DNA of 64,000 nt. Origin: an uncultured Sphaerochaeta sp. (GTDB taxonomy: Bacteria; Spirochaetota; Spirochaetia; Sphaerochaetales; Sphaerochaetaceae). The stretch is taken from the NCBI RefSeq assembly GCF_963677315.1, contig NZ_OY781939.1, forward strand, positions 2,604,001 through 2,668,000. Direction: 5' to 3'. The translations under genes were made by a program, and so were the position numbers. Within the stretch, counting starts at the first letter, position 1, and the number at the start of each line of letters is the position of its first letter. Positions 52,510-60,830 of the stretch are shown piece by piece. The notes beneath the pieces are model-generated. The model searched no databases. It worked only from the letters and a program-made list of their open reading frames with translations, and was not told the DNA's origin.

Positions 52510-53007
52510 ATTGTTAATTTTTAGTCTCCTGCTCAAGACTTGGTCATACTATTAAGTCCAAGGAGTACAAGCTGTTTAATACAAATGAAAATACTAATCT
52601 GTCAGTAAGTCTGAACTACCAGTAATTAGTATATATGAACAGCCTATACATGACAACTATGCAGAAGAGAGAAGCAAAGGGTGAAAATAGTGTGGAAACT
52701 GATATTTAGTTAGTCATAATGGTCAGAAATGCAGTATTATACTTGAGTAGCATTTACTGACATGTAAGTAATAATGTAAATATTATATGTATAGAAGAGT
52801 ATCTATACTAGATCAATTGAACAAAGAAATGATTAATTTTATATATATATTAAAAATAAACAAATTTGTACTCATGAATGTATTACGATATAATAAAAAT
52901 GTAAGTTTCTTCTTGACACTATCAACAAGTATGCTAGTATAGATATGTGCTTTGATACTGAAAAATCAGAGTTGCTGTTAACACAATTATATTAGGAAAG
53001 GTATAGA
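52510..53007. other. AT-rich intergenic region upstream of the TRAP/LarA operon
   Basis: About 500 bases, very AT-rich, with no open frame showing protein character. It holds the operon promoter at its right end (see 52913-52940); nothing else could be assigned. The length, beyond what regulation needs, probably reflects decayed mobile-element DNA. Confidence 0.55.
52913..52940 (+). promoter_or_regulatory. Promoter of the Zn-dehydrogenase/TRAP operon
   Basis: Perfect TTGACA (52913-52918), 16-base spacer, and extended -10 TGC-TAGTAT (-10 at 52935-52940). A small inverted repeat TTGA-CACTA-TCAA (52913-52925) covers the -35 and could be an operator for the divergent GntR regulator. Confidence 0.6.
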
Positions 53008-54024
53008 ATGAAAGTTTTGCAAGTTACAAAGCCGCATGAGCTTTTGGTAGCTGATAGAGAGATACGTGCCCTTGGGGTAGGAGAGGTGCTTGTTGATGTC
53101 AAACGTGTTGGCGTTTGTGGGTCTGATTTACTCATTTATAATGGAGATAACCCATTCTCTGTCTATCCAAGGGTTATAGGGCATGAGATCGCTGGTGTCG
53201 TTGCAAAGGTAGCTCCTGATGTTATGGATTTTTCTGTGGGAGATCGAGTCTGTATTGATCCGGTCCTCAACTGTGGGGTCTGTGATGCATGCAGACGCGG
53301 TCATCCAAATGTTTGTTCCAATTTGCAGGTGATGGGTGTGCATACCGATGGAGGATTTGCCTCCCAGTTTATTGCTCCAAGTAAAAATCTCTATAAGATT
53401 CCTGAGCATTTGAGCTGGGAAGCTGCAGTTCTGGTGGAACCCTTCTCCATCGGTTCAAACATCTGTGATCGAACACGTATTACAAGGGGCGACAGAGTAC
53501 TTATAGTTGGCAGTGGTGTAATAGGCAATACTGTCCTTATGACAGCAAGAATGCTTGGTGCCGAAGTCATCATGTGTGATATCTTGGACGAAAAGCTTGA
53601 GACTGCGAAGGCCTTGGGTGCTCGCGATACCATAAACAGTTCAAAGTCAGACATACAAGAAGAAGTGATGCGCCTTACACACGGTGATGGAGTGACCGTG
53701 GTGGTGGACGCAGCAAGCCTTCCTTCTCTCTTCTTGCCTCTGTTGGAGTGTATTGCTCCCGGTGGACGTATGGGGATTCTTGGTTTCTCGAAGAAAGAAG
53801 CTGTTGTGAACCAATTTGAAATTACAAGAAAAGAAATTACTATTATTGGTTCCAGACTGAACAATAGAAGATTTCCTGATGTGATTGAGACTTTTGCTAA
53901 GGGTTTGTTGCATCCTGAGTTGTTGCTCGAGGGAGTATATCCCTTTGCAGAAGCTGAATCCATCATTCATAATCTCGCTGTATCAGGGATGCATAACGGA
54001 AAGACTGTCATAAGCTTTCCCTAA
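53008..54024 (+). CDS. Zinc-dependent alcohol/polyol dehydrogenase (MDR family, LgoD/RspB-like)
   Basis: The 338-residue protein is a medium-chain dehydrogenase. Catalytic zinc ligands appear as VGVCGSDLL (C38) and VIGHEIAG (H/E near 65), the structural zinc loop as four cysteines in NCGVCDACRRGHPNVC, and the nucleotide-binding site as VLIVGSGVIGN. Overall it resembles L-galactonate or threonine-type oxidoreductases, which oxidise a sugar acid or polyol with NAD. AGGAAAGG precedes the ATG. As first gene of the operon it probably performs the first oxidation of the TRAP-imported compound. Confidence 0.9.
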   Translation: MKVLQVTKPHELLVADREIRALGVGEVLVDVKRVGVCGSDLLIYNGDNPFSVYPRVIGHEIAGVVAKVAPDVMDFSVGDRVCIDPVLNCGVCDACRRGHPNVCSNLQVMGVHTDGGFASQFIAPSKNLYKIPEHLSWEAAVLVEPFSIGSNICDRTRITRGDRVLIVGSGVIGNTVLMTARMLGAEVIMCDILDEKLETAKALGARDTINSSKSDIQEEVMRLTHGDGVTVVVDAASLPSLFLPLLECIAPGGRMGILGFSKKEAVVNQFEITRKEITIIGSRLNNRRFPDVIETFAKGLLHPELLLEGVYPFAEAESIIHNLAVSGMHNGKTVISFP

Positions 54025-54079
54025 TGAAATGTATGTTAAGCTTCGGCTTTATCATAAAAACAAGTATTCGGAGGATTGT

Positions 54080-55090
54080 ATGAAAAAAGCGTTTCTGGTA
54101 GTCGCATTGGCGATCTTGTCACTGTCTATGGTTTTTGCTGCAGGCAGTAAGGAAGAAGGTTCTACAAAAGGTCAGTATGTAATCAAGACTGGTATTGGGT
54201 ATAATGACCAGTCATTACAGTATAAGACTTTGGAATTCATGAAAGCTCATCTTGAAGATGCTACAGAGGGTGTTGTGACCATGGAGTTGTATCACTCCAG
54301 TACTCTCGGTGACGACCTTGCTATTCTTGAGGGTCTTCAACTTGGTACTGTAGAGATGTTCTGTGGAACAATTGGACCTGCTTCTCAATGGTCGAATGCA
54401 GTAAAATTGTTTGACCTTCCCTTCCTGTTCACTTCCTATGAAGAGGTTGACGCCCTTCTTGATGGTCCTGTTGGTCAAGAAGTCCTTGATTCTCTCAAAC
54501 CTGCCGGTATGATCGGAATTGGGTATTGGGAAAATGGATTCAGGCAGTTGACCAATAGTAAGCGTGCAGTTCGCACTCCTGAGGATATCGTTGGACTTAA
54601 GCTGAGAACTATGCCCACCCCTGTTCCCCTTGCTACTTTCAAATTGCTTGGCGCAAATCCTACCCCGATGAATTTCGGTGAAGTATTTACCGCACTTCAG
54701 CAGGGTGTTGTTGATGGACAGGAAAATCCTTGGGAAACAATTCTTGCAAACAAGTTCTACGAAGTTCAGAAGTATGCAACCAACACTGGGCATGTTTATT
54801 CTCCCTTTGGTGTGATTTTCTCTCAGAAATTCTGGGATAAGCTTCCTGCTGAATACCAGGAATCTGTTCGAGAAGCAGTTTTTGCTGCCCGTGATTTCAA
54901 TAGAGCTAAAGCACGTGAATCAGAACAGGAGATTATTGCAGAGTTGAGCAAGTACATGGAAATTACTATTCTTGCTCCTGAAGAAATTAAACCTTTCCAG
55001 GAGTTGACTAGGCCTGTGTATGATCAGTTCGCCGAAGAAATTGGCCCTGAACTGGTTCAGAAGGCAATTGATTTCTTGGAAAATTTGTAA
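54080..55090 (+). CDS. dctP: TRAP transporter substrate-binding protein (DctP family)
   Basis: ATG 54080 follows GGAGG by five bases; the upstream in-frame ATG at 54029 lacks one. The 336-residue protein has a signal peptide (MKKAFLVVALAILSLSMVFA) and the DctP fold, including YHSSTLGDD, GLKLRTMPTP with the arginine that pairs with the ligand carboxylate, and GVVDGQENPWETI. It captures an organic acid, probably a sugar acid judging from the neighbouring enzymes, outside the cytoplasmic membrane. A strong stem-loop separates it from dctQ. Confidence 0.94.
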   Translation: MKKAFLVVALAILSLSMVFAAGSKEEGSTKGQYVIKTGIGYNDQSLQYKTLEFMKAHLEDATEGVVTMELYHSSTLGDDLAILEGLQLGTVEMFCGTIGPASQWSNAVKLFDLPFLFTSYEEVDALLDGPVGQEVLDSLKPAGMIGIGYWENGFRQLTNSKRAVRTPEDIVGLKLRTMPTPVPLATFKLLGANPTPMNFGEVFTALQQGVVDGQENPWETILANKFYEVQKYATNTGHVYSPFGVIFSQKFWDKLPAEYQESVREAVFAARDFNRAKARESEQEIIAELSKYMEITILAPEEIKPFQELTRPVYDQFAEEIGPELVQKAIDFLENL

Positions 55091-55100
55091 AAGGAGTCAT

Positions 55101-55131
55101 CTGGACGGCCAAGTTAAGCTTGGCTGTCCAG
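55101..55131 (+). other. Intercistronic stem-loop between dctP and dctQ
   Basis: CTGGACGGCCAAG and CTTGGCTGTCCAG form a 13-bp stem (one G-U pair) around a very short loop, with no T-run. As with the hairpin after the TctC gene, it probably protects the binding-protein mRNA and reduces read-through. Confidence 0.7.
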
Positions 55132-55469
55132 GTATACATGTATGGAAAAACTTGGAATCGTTCGAGACAGAATAAAACAAATCTATAGATGGATTATGAT
55201 TCTTGTGACATTATCGCTCTTTATCATTGTGGCGTATAATGTTACAAGGAGATATATATTTAACAATTCTATTGCGTGGGCTGATGAGCTGGCTCGTTTT
55301 CTGTTTATTTGGGTAAACCTGTTGGGCATGATCAGTGTGTTCCAGAACAATGAACTTGTGGGACTTGATATCTTGTCCAATGTAAGCGCACTATAAATCG
55401 CTCTTAATCAACCGAATCTCCTTCAATAGAATGAACACAATCATCAATCAAGGAAAGGAGAAGTAATCG

Positions 55470-55808
55470 ATGCACTATCACACCTATACAAGGAAAGAGA
55501 AGCTTGCTCACCTGGAGCGGGCAAAAGCCGTCAGAGAAGAAGGAAAAGGATCCTTCTTGTCATACGCTCAAACCGCAGGAATAGGAAGAAGCATCTTCTA
55601 CAAGTGGATGCATACATATGGGTATTATGAGGAAGACTACGACCCCAAGCCTATCATTCCCTTCGTCGGTTTGGGTAAGCCATTGGATAAACAACCGGCT
55701 GGGGACCAGAAGTTGGTAGTGCATGTCTTTGGTGCGAAAATCGAGGTAAGCCTGTCAGGCAATTTCCTGGAATTGCTTCAAGGCATACGGATTGAGAGCT
55801 CTATCTAG
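55470..55808 (+). CDS. tnpA: IS66 accessory protein, TnpA-like
   Basis: The 112-residue protein has a helix-turn-helix (RAKAVREEGKGSFLSYAQTA then GRSIFYKWMHTYG) ending in the conserved tryptophan region, and a beta-strand C terminus (LVVHVFGAKIEVSLSGNFLE) as in IS66 first-ORF proteins. AAAGGAG precedes the ATG. It runs rightwards, against tnpB and the transposase, and its end overlaps the transposase stop by eight bases. In most IS66 elements this gene is upstream of tnpB on the same strand. Confidence 0.75.
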   Translation: MHYHTYTRKEKLAHLERAKAVREEGKGSFLSYAQTAGIGRSIFYKWMHTYGYYEEDYDPKPIIPFVGLGKPLDKQPAGDQKLVVHVFGAKIEVSLSGNFLELLQGIRIESSI

Positions 55809-57459
55809 TGGCGCCAACGAAGTTGTATACCGTGGTTCTCTGTGGATCAGGTTTAGCATTCAAACGCCTGTTTCTCAGCTCATCCAGTATTGAGAGATCA
55901 ATGTTCCACGGCAGCAGGGCCTCACGCTGCTCGTCGGTGCTGCAGCCGGGACCGAAGGTACAGAGGGCCTCCACATAATCCATTGGATTGAGGGAAGATC
56001 GTTTGGCCGTCTCTATCATTGAGTAGAAGAAGGCTGAGGCATCTGCTCCATCGACGGATTGGGAAAAAAGCCAATTTTTGCGACCTGTCGCAAATGCTTT
56101 GGCCACCAATTCGCACGAATTGTTCGAAGGGGTCGCCTCGACAACATCCAGGTAGGTCCTCATGTACGGCTTGTAGGTGTACAGGTAGTCAAGGGCCTTT
56201 CCCATCGCCCCTTTCGGGGAGTACTGCCTGCGGGTGTCCTCGGCCATGGCATACACATTGTCGATGACCTCTTCGGATTCCTGCTTTCTGGCGGCAAGGA
56301 ACTGCTCTGTTGAGATTTCCCCGCAACGGAGCATCTTCCTGTACTGCTCATCGATGTCATAGAGCTTGGCCACTTCCTTGACAATCTCCAGTGCATGCAT
56401 GTCATGCTTGTTGAGCTTGAGGATCTTCTTCAGCTGTCGTACTGCATGGACCCAGCAGACGCAATGCTTGTCATAGGTGAGATATCCCTTGAGCCCATCG
56501 GTCATCAGGTGGGATGTGTAGCCATGCTTGGTCATATCCTCGAACAATACCTCACGTGAACGGCCCTGGATGTAGTCCAGCAGCACGAGACTCTGGGTCT
56601 TGCGCGTCTGCACGTCGTAGGTGTCGCCTATGGTTATGTACATGAACCCGTTCTTCGAAACCTTGCCCGAAGGGCCCTTCACATTCAGCACCGAGACCCT
56701 GGTCTCGTCCTTGCTTATGAATGCCGAACGGTAGACCCGCTTCTTGAGGTACTCCACAAAGGGAAGCAACTCCTCGTAGTAGGTTATCACCCAGGAGGCC
56801 AGCTTCTGCCTTGGGAGGAAGTAGCCATCCCTGCGGAAGATTTCCTCCTGCCGGTACAGGGGAAGGTGGTCGTCAAACTTGCTGACCACCACACCCGCCA
56901 CCAGGCTGGGGGATGCCCCTAGCGTCGATGTTTTGGAAGGAAAGAGGATCCTCTTGTTGTTGTCCCTGTCCGCTTCCACATCAAGTGTGCGGTACTGGGG
57001 ATAGTGATGGCGCTCGACCACGATCTTGCGGGGAACGACGGCAATCTTGCTGATCACCTTGTCCTCGACCCGCTTGTAGGAAATACCGTCATTGCCGGTG
57101 ATCACATCGTCACATCCCTCGGTATGGAATACATCGCATACAGGGGTTCCGGCAGGTGCTGTGCAGGCATTGACCCTTGGGCGCTTCTTCCGGCTGTGTG
57201 CCGCAACCTCGGTGGCTTCCTCTTTCCCGGGAATTTCCGAAAGCACTGCATCCAGGATCTCAAGTTCCTGGAACAACCAGCCGATCTGTTCGGATGAGGG
57301 GAGGTATCGCTCTGCTGTCCTGAGCTTGTACAGCTCCCTGAGATTAGCGATTTCCTCATCCTTTTTCTGAACGATCGAAGAAAGGTTGAGAGCCAATGCA
57401 GCAAGGTCCTCACGTGACATCCGGGCTAGGTTTTCCTTCGTGATCTTCATATCGTCCAT
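55801..57459 (-). CDS. tnpC: IS66-family transposase (TnpC)
   Basis: The 552-residue protein has the IS66 layout: N-terminal coiled coil (KITKENLARMSREDLAAL to RELYKLR), central zinc-finger-like and linker region, and the DDE catalytic domain with YRSAFISKDETRVSVLN, HLMTDGLKGYLTYDKHCVCW, and near the end PSNNSCELVAKAFATGRKNW with LFSQSVDGADASAFFYSMIE. Length is normal and no internal stop is present, so the element may be active. It is preceded by tnpB on the same strand. Confidence 0.95.
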   Translation of the reverse strand: MDDMKITKENLARMSREDLAALALNLSSIVQKKDEEIANLRELYKLRTAERYLPSSEQIGWLFQELEILDAVLSEIPGKEEATEVAAHSRKKRPRVNACTAPAGTPVCDVFHTEGCDDVITGNDGISYKRVEDKVISKIAVVPRKIVVERHHYPQYRTLDVEADRDNNKRILFPSKTSTLGASPSLVAGVVVSKFDDHLPLYRQEEIFRRDGYFLPRQKLASWVITYYEELLPFVEYLKKRVYRSAFISKDETRVSVLNVKGPSGKVSKNGFMYITIGDTYDVQTRKTQSLVLLDYIQGRSREVLFEDMTKHGYTSHLMTDGLKGYLTYDKHCVCWVHAVRQLKKILKLNKHDMHALEIVKEVAKLYDIDEQYRKMLRCGEISTEQFLAARKQESEEVIDNVYAMAEDTRRQYSPKGAMGKALDYLYTYKPYMRTYLDVVEATPSNNSCELVAKAFATGRKNWLFSQSVDGADASAFFYSMIETAKRSSLNPMDYVEALCTFGPGCSTDEQREALLPWNIDLSILDELRNRRLNAKPDPQRTTVYNFVGATR

Positions 57460-57531
57460 GGATGAATGATAGCAGAAAACGAAGGTTTGCTCAATAGATT
57501 TGGCATAAATAAGGTATTTCAGGACATCATT

Positions 57532-57882
57532 TTAGCCTACATATCTTGGATTGAGAACGGGAAACCTTCTCCAGACATCATAGCCTTTCAGCAACAGGAG
57601 CAGGTCTGGAATTTCCACCTGGAGCGCCTCTTCCTCGGTGTTGGGCCATCTGAACGATGAGCCACATTCAAGCCGCTTGATGATCTCGACCCAGCCGTTG
57701 CGGTCCCAGACAATTGCCTTTATCGTTCTCCTGGTTCCGCCGCAAAACAAGAACACCGACTTGGAAAAGGGCTCGAGTCTCATCTCGTTCTGAACGATGT
57801 ATGCCAGGCTGGGGGATCCTTTCCTCATATCCGTTACCCCTGGCTTGATGTAAAAATCATAATCCTCAAGATTGATATCCAT
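57532..57882 (-). CDS. tnpB: IS66 accessory protein TnpB (Orf2 family)
   Basis: The 116-residue protein carries the IS66 Orf2 pattern: VTDMRKGSPSLAYIVQ, SKSVFLFCGGTRRTIKAIVW and WDRNGWVEIIKRLECG. It is required for transposition in IS66 members. It starts about 70 bp inside the right end of the element and precedes the transposase gene by about 70 bp. Confidence 0.93.
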   Translation of the reverse strand: MDINLEDYDFYIKPGVTDMRKGSPSLAYIVQNEMRLEPFSKSVFLFCGGTRRTIKAIVWDRNGWVEIIKRLECGSSFRWPNTEEEALQVEIPDLLLLLKGYDVWRRFPVLNPRYVG

Positions 57883-58210
57883 TGTTCGCCTCCATAGATG
57901 AGAGGTTATTGGTTTTCAGACAGGATTTGAATAGTGATTTATAGTGCGCTTACTGTCCAATTTCATCATCAAGAAAACAAAACATGGCAAAACGGTGCTT
58001 TTAACTATAGAGTTCATTGCGGTTGGTGTAGTTTTAGGTTTTTTGACGTTCTACAGCCTTGAATTTCTTAGTGTTATGAGGCATGTGTCAGCAACCCTTG
58101 CTCTACCCATGAAGTTGGTCTATTCGGTGTTGCCCTTTTCAATGGCGTGCATGTTCATCGGGAATTGCATCAAATTCATCACAGCGATCCGTGAAAGTAG
58201 GAAAAGATAA

Positions 58211-59503
58211 ATGTTGTTTATATTCTTAGGCGTGTTATTCGTTAGTATCTTGTTCGGTATTCCAATTGTTTTCGGTATGGCTATCGCAAACCTTGTGATG
58301 CTGAAGATTATGGATTTTCCCATGGTCAGCTATGCACAAAAGCTATTCAATGGAATGGATAGTTTCGCCTTGCTTGCAGTTCCTTTTTATATGTTCGTGG
58401 GAGAAGTGATGAACCGCGGCGGTATTGCAAAGCGCCTTATGGTTTTTTCCGATACCCTAGTTGGGCATATCAAAGGTGGTCTTGGGCACGTAAATATTCT
58501 CTCAAGTATGTTTTTTGGTGGAATATCTGGAAGTGCCATTGCAGATACGGCTGCAATCGGGGGCCTGCTTATTCCCACCATGGAAGAGGAAGGCTATGAC
58601 CCGGCTTACTCGGCAGCAGTAACCGCTTCGTCTTCAGTTATCGGAATCATCATCCCCCCAAGTATCCCATTTATCCTATATGGGGTAACTACCAGCACCT
58701 CTATTTCAAGAATGTTCATTGGGGGAATTATTCCTGGTATTCTTGCTGGTTTGATATTGATGCTTGTCACCCTGCTAACAGTTGATAAAAATAAAGTTGA
58801 CAAGAATAACGGGCAAAAGAAACGCTTCGTCATAAAGAATGTTTTTCTATCACTGAAAGATGCCTGGGCCGCTCTCATCATTCCATTTATTATTGTTGTG
58901 GGAATCCTGGCTGGTGTTTTTACTGCAACAGAGGCTGGGGTGGTAGCTGCAATCTTAGCTTTATTGCTTGGGCTGTTTGTCTTTAAAGAGCTTAAAATCA
59001 AGGATTTACCTCAGGTTATATTCAATACGAGCAAGACAACAGCTTCGGTTCTCTTCCTTTGCGGAAATGCATCTGTAACAGCATATCTCTTGACTTTGGC
59101 ACAAGTTCCTCAGGAATTGGCGATTATGTTTGGTTCGCTGAGTGAAAATCCAATGGTCATTATCATTGTTGCCAATGTACTATTATTGTTGGTTGGTTTT
59201 GTCATGGACATAACTCCTGCAATTCTTATTCTTGGCCCTGTGTTACTGCCAGTAATGACGAACTTTGGGGTGGATCCCATCTTCTGGGGTGTTATCATGT
59301 GTGTGAATCTGGGTATCGGTCTTATAACCCCTCCAGTAGGTACTGTTTTATTTGTGGCTGCAGGAATTACCAAGATCAAGATGGAGCAACTGGTAAAAGC
59401 GATAATTCCTTTCTTCATAGGGATGGTTGGCCTTTTGCTACTATTGATTATATTCCCTCAACTTATTACCTATCTTCCATATCTCTTACTTCCAGTTAAA
59501 TAA
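58211..59503 (+). CDS. dctM: TRAP transporter large permease (DctM family)
   Basis: The 430-residue protein has about 12 membrane helices and DctM motifs: GIPIVFGMAIANLVML, FGGISGSAIADTAAIGG, SSVIGIIIPPSIPFILYG and VMCVNLGIGLITPPVGTVLF-like C-terminal repeat. It forms the Na+-driven channel with DctQ. Its ATG touches the dctQ stop (TAAATG), so translation was coupled to dctQ before the IS66 insertion; the remaining 3' piece of dctQ, read from a GTG at the IS end, could still support coupling. Confidence 0.95.
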   Translation: MLFIFLGVLFVSILFGIPIVFGMAIANLVMLKIMDFPMVSYAQKLFNGMDSFALLAVPFYMFVGEVMNRGGIAKRLMVFSDTLVGHIKGGLGHVNILSSMFFGGISGSAIADTAAIGGLLIPTMEEEGYDPAYSAAVTASSSVIGIIIPPSIPFILYGVTTSTSISRMFIGGIIPGILAGLILMLVTLLTVDKNKVDKNNGQKKRFVIKNVFLSLKDAWAALIIPFIIVVGILAGVFTATEAGVVAAILALLLGLFVFKELKIKDLPQVIFNTSKTTASVLFLCGNASVTAYLLTLAQVPQELAIMFGSLSENPMVIIIVANVLLLLVGFVMDITPAILILGPVLLPVMTNFGVDPIFWGVIMCVNLGIGLITPPVGTVLFVAAGITKIKMEQLVKAIIPFFIGMVGLLLLLIIFPQLITYLPYLLLPVK

Positions 59504-59514
59504 AGGAGCCTTTG

Positions 59515-60798
59515 ATGTTGTATTGTGCTGAACAACAGTTGGAGGGAGAGATAACCCTCAATCAACTTGATGCTGTTATTGAAAAGGTAGTCAAGAGTCT
59601 TTCAGCTGAAAGACAGCTGAGAAAAGTACTGGTCATTCCGCCTGATTATACAAGATTTCACTCTCGTTCCGGTCAGATCACCAGTAAACTCTATAAGCTG
59701 CTCGGTAATGCCATCACAATGGTGCTTCCTGCATTGGGAACGCATTACAAGATGACCGATGAAGAAAAAAGCTCGATGTTCAAAGGAGTACCACTTTCTT
59801 TGTTTCATGATCATGACCATAAGACTGAAGTTGTTCGGCTTGGTTCCATTGGAAGTGATGAGATTGCACGTATTTCAAAGGGAGCTGTTTCTTTCGATTG
59901 GCCGATAGAGGTGAGTCGGCTTTTGGTTGAAGAACAGTGGGACCTAATCATCTCGATTGGGCAGGTGGTTCCCCATGAAGTCGCAGGAATGTCCAATTAT
60001 ACCAAGAATACCTTGGTAGGAGTTGGGGGCAAAGAATGTATCGATAAGAGCCATTACGTTGGTGCTATTTGTAACATGGAAACAATTATGGGTCAGGTTC
60101 ATAATCCTGTTCGTGATCTGCTCAATCTTGGCTCAGATCGATTCCTTTCGCATTTACCTATAGTGTATATCCAGACTGTAGTAGCCCCGGACATGAAGGG
60201 TGGTACCATTTTGAAGGGTGTATTTGCTTCTGATGATGTGCAAAGCTACGAACGTGCTGCCGCCCTAGCACAGAAGGTTAATATTTTCTTGCTCGATAGA
60301 CGTCCTAAGAAAGTCGTTGTCTTGCTTGATGAAAATGAATATAAAAGTACTTGGGTAGGTAACAAAAGCATCTATCGCGCTCGGCTTGCAATAGCTGATG
60401 GGGGAGAACTGATTATCTTGGCCCCGGGGCTTCATACCTTTGGAGAAAACCCTTGTGCCGATTCTTTTATCAGAACCTATGGCTATAGGGGAATTGAGTA
60501 CATCAAGCAATGTATAGAAAATGACCCGGAGCTGGCGAACAATCTCGGTTCTGCGAGTCATCTGATTCATGGATCTACTGAAGGTAGGTTCTCTATCAGG
60601 TACTGCCCAGGCAACCTCAATAAAGAGGAGATTGAACAGGTCGGTTTCTCTTACGGTTCACTGTCAGAATATGCAAGTCGTTATAATCCTGCCACGCTCT
60701 GTGATGGTTGGAATAATGTTGATGGCGAAGAGATTTTCTATATATCAAATCCAGGTCTTGGGTTGTGGGCATATAAAGAGAAATTTGAAGCCAAGTAA
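59515..60798 (+). CDS. LarA-family nickel-dependent hydroxyacid racemase/epimerase-like protein (DUF2088)
   Basis: ATG 59515 follows AAGGAG by seven bases. The 427-residue protein matches the LarA (DUF2088) family: IPPDYTRFHSRSGQI at the N terminus, LPALGTHYKMTDEE with the GTH histidine, and IGQVVPHEVAGMSNYTKN with a further histidine, followed by a C-terminal domain (FGENPCADSFIRTYGYRG). LarA uses a nickel-pincer cofactor for 2-hydroxyacid racemisation; homologues epimerise sugar acids at C2. Cofactor-synthesis genes larB/C/E are not in the window. In this operon it probably converts the imported acid to the epimer used by the dehydrogenases or kinase. Confidence 0.87.
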   Translation: MLYCAEQQLEGEITLNQLDAVIEKVVKSLSAERQLRKVLVIPPDYTRFHSRSGQITSKLYKLLGNAITMVLPALGTHYKMTDEEKSSMFKGVPLSLFHDHDHKTEVVRLGSIGSDEIARISKGAVSFDWPIEVSRLLVEEQWDLIISIGQVVPHEVAGMSNYTKNTLVGVGGKECIDKSHYVGAICNMETIMGQVHNPVRDLLNLGSDRFLSHLPIVYIQTVVAPDMKGGTILKGVFASDDVQSYERAAALAQKVNIFLLDRRPKKVVVLLDENEYKSTWVGNKSIYRARLAIADGGELIILAPGLHTFGENPCADSFIRTYGYRGIEYIKQCIENDPELANNLGSASHLIHGSTEGRFSIRYCPGNLNKEEIEQVGFSYGSLSEYASRYNPATLCDGWNNVDGEEIFYISNPGLGLWAYKEKFEAK

Positions 60799-60830
60799 AA
60801 CCTTAGTATCTAAAGAGTGGGGATATATAC

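Larger units (their letters stand above)
55374..57961. mobile_element. Complete IS66-family insertion sequence with 8-bp target duplication
   Basis: The element spans 55382-57953 (2,572 bp). Its ends are 18-bp perfect inverted repeats, GTAAGCGCACTATAAATC (55382-55399) and the reverse complement (57936-57953). The flanks carry the identical 8-mer TGTCCAAT (55374-55381 and 57954-57961), the duplication length typical of IS66. It holds tnpB and the transposase gene leftwards and a TnpA-like gene rightwards, which is an atypical arrangement. It interrupts dctQ. Confidence 0.96.
55142..58210 (+). pseudogene. dctQ: TRAP small permease (DctQ) gene split by an IS66-family insertion
   Basis: The 5' part (55142-55381) encodes 80 residues with two helices and the family sequence AWADELARFLFIWVNLLGM. 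The 3' part (57962-58210) encodes 82 residues with two helices ending ITAIRESRKR. Deleting the insertion sequence (55382-57953) and one 8-base target copy joins ...LDILSN to FIIKK... in frame, giving a normal 162-residue DctQ with four helices and no other lesion. The disruption is therefore recent. In its present form the transporter should lack its small subunit unless the element excises, and distal operon expression may be reduced. Confidence 0.93.
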
